Source: JBLIAZ01 sp047631875
Lineage (GTDB): Bacteria; Bacteroidota; Bacteroidia; Flavobacteriales_C; GCA-002722245
NCBI GenBank assembly: GCA_047631875.1
Contig: JBLIAZ010000099.1
Coordinates: forward strand, 1 to 9,521
Direction: 5' to 3'
DNA: 9,521 nucleotides
Position 1 is the first letter of the stretch. Each line of letters begins with the position of its first letter. This document shows positions 4,649-9,521 of this stretch, piece after piece. The notes beneath the pieces are model-generated. The model saw nothing but the letters and a program-made list of their open reading frames with translations. It was not told the origin of the DNA and ran no database searches. The position numbers and the translations under genes are program-made.

Positions 4649-6610
4649 ATGAGCGAATCAACAGAAGATAAAAAGGATTATTCAGGAGACAGTATACAGG
4701 TCCTGGAAGGACTGGAGGCAGTTAGGAAAAGACCCGCGATGTACATCGGTGATATTGCGACTAAAGGGCTACACCATTTGGTGTATGAGGTGGTTGATAA
4801 CTCCATTGATGAGGCAATGGCTGGGTATTGTGATGAAATTCGCGTGAGCATCAACGAAGGCAATTCTATTACCGTCACTGATAATGGAAGGGGGATTCCA
4901 ACTTCCATGAACACCAAAATGGGAATATCTGCCTTGGAGGTGGTAATGACCGTGTTGCATGCAGGTGGAAAATTTGACAAAGACACTTACAAGGTTTCAG
5001 GTGGACTTCACGGTGTGGGGGTTTCTTGTGTGAATGCCTTGTCTACCGATTTAAAAGTTTCTGTTTTTAGAGAGGGTAAAGAGTGGGAGCAGGAATATTG
5101 CATTGGTAAACCGCAATATGATGTAAGGGAAGTTGGAGAAACAACGAAAAGGGGTACAGAGGTTACTTTTCAACCAGATGCTTCCATTTTTGTTGAAACT
5201 GTATATGAGTATGACATTCTTGCTAAAAGGATGAGAGAATTGTCCTTTTTAAACAAAGGGCTTAAAATTTACTTAACAGATTTAAGAGAAGACGCTAAAG
5301 ACGAAGAAGGAAACTTCAACGAAGTATTGTTTCATTCTAAAGACGGATTAACTGAGTTCGTTCAGTATTTAGATTCATCAAGAGAGACTTTAATCCCTGA
5401 TGTAATATATTTTGAAGGAGAAAAAGGGGGAGTACCTGTTGAGGTTGCCATTTCCTATAACACGTCTTACAGTGAAAACATCCATTCGTACGTCAATAAT
5501 ATTTGTACACATGGTGGGGGAACGCACTTGACTGGTTTCAGAAGAGGTTTAACAAGGACCTTAAAAAACTTTGCAGATAAATCAGGGTATTTATCCAAAT
5601 TGAAATTTGACATCAACAGTGATGATTTCCGAGAAGGTCTTACGGCTGTAGTTTCTGTAAAAGTGGCTGAGCCTCAATTTGAGGGACAAACAAAATCGAA
5701 ACTGGGAAACAGGGAGGTTAGCTCTCCTGTGGATCAAGGTGTGAGCGAGTCGTTGAACAACTACTTGGAGGAACATCCGTCGGAGGCAAAGATCATCATT
5801 GACAAGGTAATTTTAGCTGCTGCTGCAAGACATGCTGCAACTAAAGCACGTGAATTGGTTCAAAGAAAAACAGTTTTCTCTGTAGGTGGCTTGCCGGGGA
5901 AGTTATCTGATTGTTCGTCAAAAGATCCAGCAGAAAGCGAATTGTATTTGGTTGAGGGAGATTCGGCAGGTGGAACTGCTAAATCAGGCCGTGATAGGTT
6001 TTTTCAAGCAATTTTGCCATTGCGGGGTAAAATTTTGAATGTCGAGAAAGCGATGCAACACAAAGTGTTGGAAAACGAAGAAATTAAAAACATATATACC
6101 GCTTTAGGCGTTTCAATAGGTACCGAGGAAGATTCAAAAGCTTTGAACATTACAAAATTAAGGTATCACAAAATAGTAATCATGTGTGATGCCGACATTG
6201 ACGGTTCTCACATTGCTACTTTAATTTTGACGTTCTTTTTCAGACACATGAAGGAGCTTATTGAAAACGGTTTCGTTTACATTGCTACCCCTCCATTGTA
6301 TTTGGTTAAAAAAGGAAGCAACAGTAGGTATTGTTGGGATGATGCAGAAAGAGATGTAGCAGTTGCTGAATTCAAAGGAAACGGAAAAGATGCAAGTGTT
6401 GGAATACAACGTTACAAGGGTCTTGGTGAAATGAATGCTGAGCAACTTTGGTCAACGACAATGGACCCAGAGTTCAGAACTTTAAGACAAGTAATGATTG
6501 AAAACGCACAAGAAGCGGACAGGACGTTTTCCATGCTTATGGGAGACGAAGTACCACCAAGAAGAGAGTTTATCGAACAAAACGCTAAATACGCAAACAT
6601 AGACGCGTAA
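4649..6610 (+). CDS. gyrB: DNA gyrase subunit B
   Basis: GyrB is the ATPase subunit of the A2B2 gyrase that introduces negative supercoils. The ATG at 4649 gives 653 residues, the usual size outside proteobacteria. An in-frame GTG at 4595 would add 18 hydrophobic residues and cover the promoter-like site, so it was rejected. The GHKL ATPase domain (about 15-220) shows the catalytic Glu47 and Asn51 in EVVDNSIDEA, Asp78 in DNGRGIP and the lid GGLHGVGVSCVNALS. A transducer domain follows, with the QTKSKLGN motif. The TOPRIM domain has EGDSAGG (Glu436) and DADIDGSH (Asp514, 516, 518) for Mg2+. The C-terminal QRYKGLGEMNAEQLWSTTMD block is the GyrA-contacting tail. That block and the YANIDA ending favour GyrB over ParE. 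No gyrA is adjacent. Confidence 0.97.
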   Translation: MSESTEDKKDYSGDSIQVLEGLEAVRKRPAMYIGDIATKGLHHLVYEVVDNSIDEAMAGYCDEIRVSINEGNSITVTDNGRGIPTSMNTKMGISALEVVMTVLHAGGKFDKDTYKVSGGLHGVGVSCVNALSTDLKVSVFREGKEWEQEYCIGKPQYDVREVGETTKRGTEVTFQPDASIFVETVYEYDILAKRMRELSFLNKGLKIYLTDLREDAKDEEGNFNEVLFHSKDGLTEFVQYLDSSRETLIPDVIYFEGEKGGVPVEVAISYNTSYSENIHSYVNNICTHGGGTHLTGFRRGLTRTLKNFADKSGYLSKLKFDINSDDFREGLTAVVSVKVAEPQFEGQTKSKLGNREVSSPVDQGVSESLNNYLEEHPSEAKIIIDKVILAAAARHAATKARELVQRKTVFSVGGLPGKLSDCSSKDPAESELYLVEGDSAGGTAKSGRDRFFQAILPLRGKILNVEKAMQHKVLENEEIKNIYTALGVSIGTEEDSKALNITKLRYHKIVIMCDADIDGSHIATLILTFFFRHMKELIENGFVYIATPPLYLVKKGSNSRYCWDDAERDVAVAEFKGNGKDASVGIQRYKGLGEMNAEQLWSTTMDPEFRTLRQVMIENAQEADRTFSMLMGDEVPPRREFIEQNAKYANIDA

Positions 6611-6636
6611 TTAGCTTTGTGATAATGTTGTTGAAT

Positions 6637-6664
6637 TGCCCGGAGTGATGTCCGGGCATTTTTT
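6637..6664 (+). terminator. Rho-independent terminator of gyrB
   Basis: TGCCCGGA (6637-6644) and TCCGGGCA (6651-6658) form a perfect G+C-rich 8-bp stem with loop GTGATG, followed directly by six T (6659-6664). It starts 26 nt after the gyrB stop codon. Confidence 0.92.
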
Positions 6665-6763
6665 ATTTTCACAATTATAAAATCATCAAGCATTCTCGCT
6701 TTAGAATATGTTTCTCTAGATCAAGAACCATTGAAGGACCACAGGTATCAGACTTTGAATGAG

Positions 6764-6790
6764 TGCAAAATGGAGTGTTTTGCATTTTTT
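6764..6790 (+). terminator. Second terminator-like hairpin downstream of gyrB
   Basis: TGCAAAA (6764-6770) and TTTTGCA (6778-6784) form a 7-bp stem with loop TGGAGTG, followed by six T (6785-6790). It is oriented for plus-strand transcription although no plus-strand gene lies between it and the gyrB terminator. It may be a backup terminator, the end of a small RNA beginning after 6665, or chance. On the minus strand no T-run follows the stem, so it does not suit the convergent Ig-like gene. Confidence 0.5.
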
Positions 6791-6845
6791 GTTGAAAAGC
6801 ATGTCAACTCACCGGAGTTAGAATGAAGTGAGTGAGTATACAGTG

Positions 6846-8462
6846 TTATTCTTCCCAAACAACCTCCATATCCCAATTCGCCCTAAGTTTAACTGTATTA
6901 GGATAAAGCTTCACTTCTTCTGATTGTTTGCGCCTGATAAAGCTACCAGGACTCCAGTGTTTGTCGGCATTTTCGTCGACGGTAATTTTTAACATGTATT
7001 CACCTGGAAGAAGGCCAAGTAGGTCAAGGGTGCCTTTGCTTTTATTGAGTACGATATGTTCAATTATTTTACCGTTTAACGTTACATCAAGCAAGTAATT
7101 GTTGCCCCAAGGGAAGTCATATTTTAACACTAAATTCCCCAATTCTTTGGCTTTACTTGTGGGGAAATCGTATTTCAAACTAGCAATAGTTTCGCCTAAC
7201 AAACTAAGAAAAGCGGCGGAGTCTATGATGATTTTATAATCAGTGTCTTCTTTAAATTGATAATTTAGCACCATTTGATTCTTCAAGGTGTCAAAAGTAT
7301 TTCCCGTGATTTGATGTTGTACACTATCCAAGACAAGGAAAAAACAACTGTCGCAAAAACTTGCTAAAGGTTTGTTGAAAGAAAACCTTAGCGGCCTGTT
7401 AAAGTTGCTTGCAAAGTGTGGAGTATAGCTAGTGGATACTTTAAATTTTTGCTCCTTTTTTCCAATTTTTAATTTTAAAGAGTCACGTGTTAAGGTGTCT
7501 GTTGACACCGTCATAATATACTTGTTAGAGGCTTTGAATAAAGAACTGTAAAGGATTAAGCTGTCACGGCCATTGTTCCATTGTTTAGTGATGGAGTCGG
7601 AAGGGACAATGGAATCAAGAAAAGTGATTTTATAATCTTGTCTTTTCACGGTTTTATTAAAAGTTAACAACAGTTGTCCTGTATATTCTGAACTTGGTTT
7701 AAATATTTTTTGTTTTTCAGGTTTGGGCTGAAAAGTGTGTAATTTAACTGAGCCACTGTCACTGGGAACCCTCATCAAGGTGTCTAAAAAGGCAATTTTT
7801 TCATCAGGTAAATCATATAAATAATTCCTGTTGCCGTCTTTTAAAGCAAATATTTTGTATTCACCTTCTGCCAAGTTGTTGAATTTAAACTTTCCGTTCT
7901 TTACCACAGCAAAGTAAGTGGGTAGCACAGTGGAAGGAGCACTGTCAGACAAGTTGCTGTACAAATGAACCAACATTTCACTTTCGCCTTCATCAGTAAA
8001 AGCATCATGTATGGTTCCCTCAAGTGTCAGGGAATCAAGGATGTCTCCTGTTGAAAAGACAAAGAGGTTGCTGTCCAGCACATTTCCTTCGTTGAGGTCA
8101 ACTATAGCCTCACCAAAAAACAAACTGTAAGTAGTGTTTTCATTGAAAGCGGTATCAAAATCCAGGATCAGTGTTTTTCCCGACAGCCGATATTTTGGTA
8201 CACTTTTAACCGGAGGAGAAATGAGAAAGTGCTGTTTAAAGGACTTTATTTGAACGTATTCATCGAATTTGATGGAAATTTTTGTGTCCGTAAAATTCGT
8301 CGAATAATTTTCAGGGGTACTTTCTGTAATTTGCGGAGAAGTTTCATCTTTTATTCCTCCAGTAGGAGTTCCTCGCTGTCCGCATTGAACTAAAATAAAA
8401 GACACAAAAAAAGCAATGCCTAAAAAACCAATCTTATTTATAACGATTCGCTTTGTGGGCAT
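6846..8462 (-). CDS. Ig-like (Big_5) domain lipoprotein
   Basis: The 538-residue protein has a lipoprotein signal peptide (hydrophobic core about 11-25, lipobox LVQC, acylated Cys27), followed by GQRGTPTGGIKDE and a bacterial Ig-like Big_5 domain (about 42-138; typical phrases STPENYSTNF, ISIKFDEYV and YSLFFGEAIVDLNEGN). A second beta-rich unit (about 145-230) contains GKFKFNNLAEGEYKIFALKDGNRNYLYD, as in carboxypeptidase-regulatory-like or DUF2141 modules. The rest is further beta-sandwich-like sequence without clear motifs. The protein is probably attached to the outer membrane, facing the periplasm or surface. No catalytic motif was seen; its role is unknown in this widespread Bacteroidota family. 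It starts 28 nt after the ROK gene and is probably co-transcribed with it. No clear minus-strand terminator follows. Confidence 0.88.
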   Translation of the reverse strand: MPTKRIVINKIGFLGIAFFVSFILVQCGQRGTPTGGIKDETSPQITESTPENYSTNFTDTKISIKFDEYVQIKSFKQHFLISPPVKSVPKYRLSGKTLILDFDTAFNENTTYSLFFGEAIVDLNEGNVLDSNLFVFSTGDILDSLTLEGTIHDAFTDEGESEMLVHLYSNLSDSAPSTVLPTYFAVVKNGKFKFNNLAEGEYKIFALKDGNRNYLYDLPDEKIAFLDTLMRVPSDSGSVKLHTFQPKPEKQKIFKPSSEYTGQLLLTFNKTVKRQDYKITFLDSIVPSDSITKQWNNGRDSLILYSSLFKASNKYIMTVSTDTLTRDSLKLKIGKKEQKFKVSTSYTPHFASNFNRPLRFSFNKPLASFCDSCFFLVLDSVQHQITGNTFDTLKNQMVLNYQFKEDTDYKIIIDSAAFLSLLGETIASLKYDFPTSKAKELGNLVLKYDFPWGNNYLLDVTLNGKIIEHIVLNKSKGTLDLLGLLPGEYMLKITVDENADKHWSPGSFIRRKQSEEVKLYPNTVKLRANWDMEVVWEE

Positions 8463-8490
8463 TGCTAAATGATTTGTAGTAGTACTGTGC

Positions 8491-9396
8491 TTAGTTGTGG
8501 TAAACCAAAGATGCAGCTCCTAATATACCAGCTTCGTTTTCCAGCTTAGCTCTTCTGATTGAAAGGTTGTCTGTGTAATATCCAGTGCCTAATTCTTTAA
8601 CTATTTTTTTTCTTGCTGCTGGCTCAAGGAATTCTAAGGCTCCTGCTACTCCACCACCTAACAAGAAAGTGTCGATGTCAAGCACCCTCATGATGTTCAC
8701 TAATGTTTCGCCAATCAAAGTACCTGCTCTGTCAAACACGTGCAATGATAAGGCATCACCTTTTTTTGCAGAGTCAAATAATTCTTTTGGATTTAAGGTT
8801 GCACTTCCTTGTAAGATAGAGTCCGAAAATTCTGGTTTTGCTAAACAACCTACAGCATATTCACCCAATTGCCTTAACCCAACTTCGTGCTCCAATACTT
8901 TTCCAGTAGTAGTAAACATGTGTCCTATTTCAGTAGCATTTCCTTTAGCTCCTAAAAACATTTTGTTGTCCAATACTAATCCACTTCCAACGCCTGTTCC
9001 CAAGGTGATGAACATGTAGTTGTCCAAACTTGGATCACCAAATATTTTTTCGGCCATAGTAGCACACTTGGCATCGTTTTCAATTTTAACTTTTAACCCA
9101 GGCACCATGGAGCCAATTCTTTTCACGATGTTTTGTGACTTTACAGACGGAATGTTTGCCAAGTCCACAATAGACTCTCTGTCCTTGCTAATTAGCCCAG
9201 GAAAACCCAATCCAACACCTTCCAACTGAGGAAATTTAATTTTGTAATTGTTTATTATTTCACCTAGTTTTTCAACAAACAAACCTTGATCAACAGCGTC
9301 CTTTGTGTCAATAACTTCCTTTTCAGTGATTTCTCCTGATGGGCTTACTAATGCACATTTGATTGTTGTCCCTCCTATATCTATTCCTAATACCAT
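8491..9396 (-). CDS. ROK-family sugar kinase-like protein (glucokinase-type)
   Basis: The 301-residue protein has the normal length of a ROK kinase, an actin/hexokinase-fold enzyme that phosphorylates glucose or related sugars with ATP in the cytoplasm. Seen in order: phosphate loop GIDIGGTTIKCALV (4-17), GVGLGFPGL (60-68), the catalytic aspartate in ENDAK (Asp108), phosphate-2 loop TLGTGVGSGL (131-140), EIGH (156-159), the adenosine loop near FLLGGGVAGA and the ending AGILGAASL. It lacks a DNA-binding N-terminus, so it is a kinase rather than a NagC/XylR-type repressor. The zinc motif CxCGxxGCxE that normally follows ExGH is replaced by GKVLEHEVGLRQLGEY, with no cysteine there. The substrate is therefore uncertain; glucose, N-acetylmannosamine or a glucosamine derivative are all possible. 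It is first in a likely two-gene operon with the Ig-like lipoprotein gene. Confidence 0.9.
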   Translation of the reverse strand: MVLGIDIGGTTIKCALVSPSGEITEKEVIDTKDAVDQGLFVEKLGEIINNYKIKFPQLEGVGLGFPGLISKDRESIVDLANIPSVKSQNIVKRIGSMVPGLKVKIENDAKCATMAEKIFGDPSLDNYMFITLGTGVGSGLVLDNKMFLGAKGNATEIGHMFTTTGKVLEHEVGLRQLGEYAVGCLAKPEFSDSILQGSATLNPKELFDSAKKGDALSLHVFDRAGTLIGETLVNIMRVLDIDTFLLGGGVAGALEFLEPAARKKIVKELGTGYYTDNLSIRRAKLENEAGILGAASLVYHN

Positions 9397-9411
9397 CTGT
9401 AAATTTTTTCC

Positions 9412-9446
9412 CTAAAATAAGTTTAATAATGTTATTCAGCAACATT
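9412..9446 (-). promoter_or_regulatory. Candidate promoter of the ROK gene, with overlapping inverted repeat
   Basis: On the minus strand, TATTTTAG (9419-9412) resembles the -7 element TAnnTTTG with two differences. A TTG (9442-9440) lies 20 nt upstream, close to the -33 spacing of Bacteroidota promoters. The predicted leader would be short, about 10-15 nt. The upstream part overlaps a 6-bp inverted repeat, AATGTT (9428-9433) and AACATT (9441-9446), which could be an operator. The match is weak. Confidence 0.3.
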
Positions 9447-9521
9447 TGAAGCTTATTTAGATTTAACAGCAAGGTTAATGTTAATAATAGTACTTGAGGT
9501 TAACTGATTATCATTAATTTT

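Noticed and set aside
6811..6820. ACCGGAGTTA as a third copy of the CACGGAGT repeat motif
   Set aside because: The match is too short and imperfect to separate from chance.
6807..6833. Inverted repeat ACTCAC...GTGAGT after the Ig-like gene
   Set aside because: Six base pairs with a 15-nt loop and no T-run on the minus strand; too weak to call the terminator of the ROK/Ig-like pair.
8585..9229. Two long plus-strand open frames opposite the ROK gene
   Set aside because: They are antisense shadows of a clearly recognised kinase gene; their translations are Pro/Ser/Asn-rich without motifs.

Overview
The window looks like a chromosomal segment of a Bacteroidota bacterium, most likely Flavobacteriales-like. 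The reasons are: A+T-rich DNA; A-rich start regions without clear Shine-Dalgarno sites; a GyrB of about 650 residues ending in the PPRREFIEQNAKYANIDA-type tail; a secreted protein whose signal peptide ends in ...IAQ; lipoproteins with an xxxCKKK start; and a Big_5/Ig-like lipoprotein starting CGQRGTPTGG. No rRNA, tRNA, CRISPR array, transposase or phage gene was seen.

Left part (1-3375, all minus strand). Reading with transcription, a co-directional run encodes a small secreted beta-rich protein (3375-2851), a three-helix inner-membrane protein (2824-2159), a 125-residue protein resembling a stripped-down MreB-type actin domain (2152-1775), a cysteine-containing lipoprotein (1766-1356) and another small membrane protein (1270-800). 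The first four are 26, 6 and 8 nt apart and probably form one operon. The fifth ends in an ATGA overlap with a 50-codon remnant of a short-chain dehydrogenase (SDR) gene (803-651). A better-preserved paralogue of that SDR begins at 151 and runs off the left edge. The run therefore predicts products in the cytoplasm, inner membrane and outer membrane or periplasm, and none has a function I can name with certainty.

Middle (3376-6845). A repeat-like intergenic stretch rich in inverted repeats (about 3480-3740), with a decayed related piece at 465-498, precedes an almost G-free leader and a plus-strand Mn-type superoxide dismutase gene with a very strong terminator. gyrB follows on the same strand with its own promoter-like site and terminator. 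A second terminator-like hairpin lies about 120 nt further on.

Right part (6846-9396, minus strand). A ROK-family sugar kinase-like gene is followed after 28 nt by a large Ig-like lipoprotein gene; the two are probably co-transcribed.

The sod, gyrB, ROK and Ig-like genes are ordinary. The less usual content is the small-gene cassette with its MreB-like member, the SDR duplication with decay, and the dispersed-repeat candidate.
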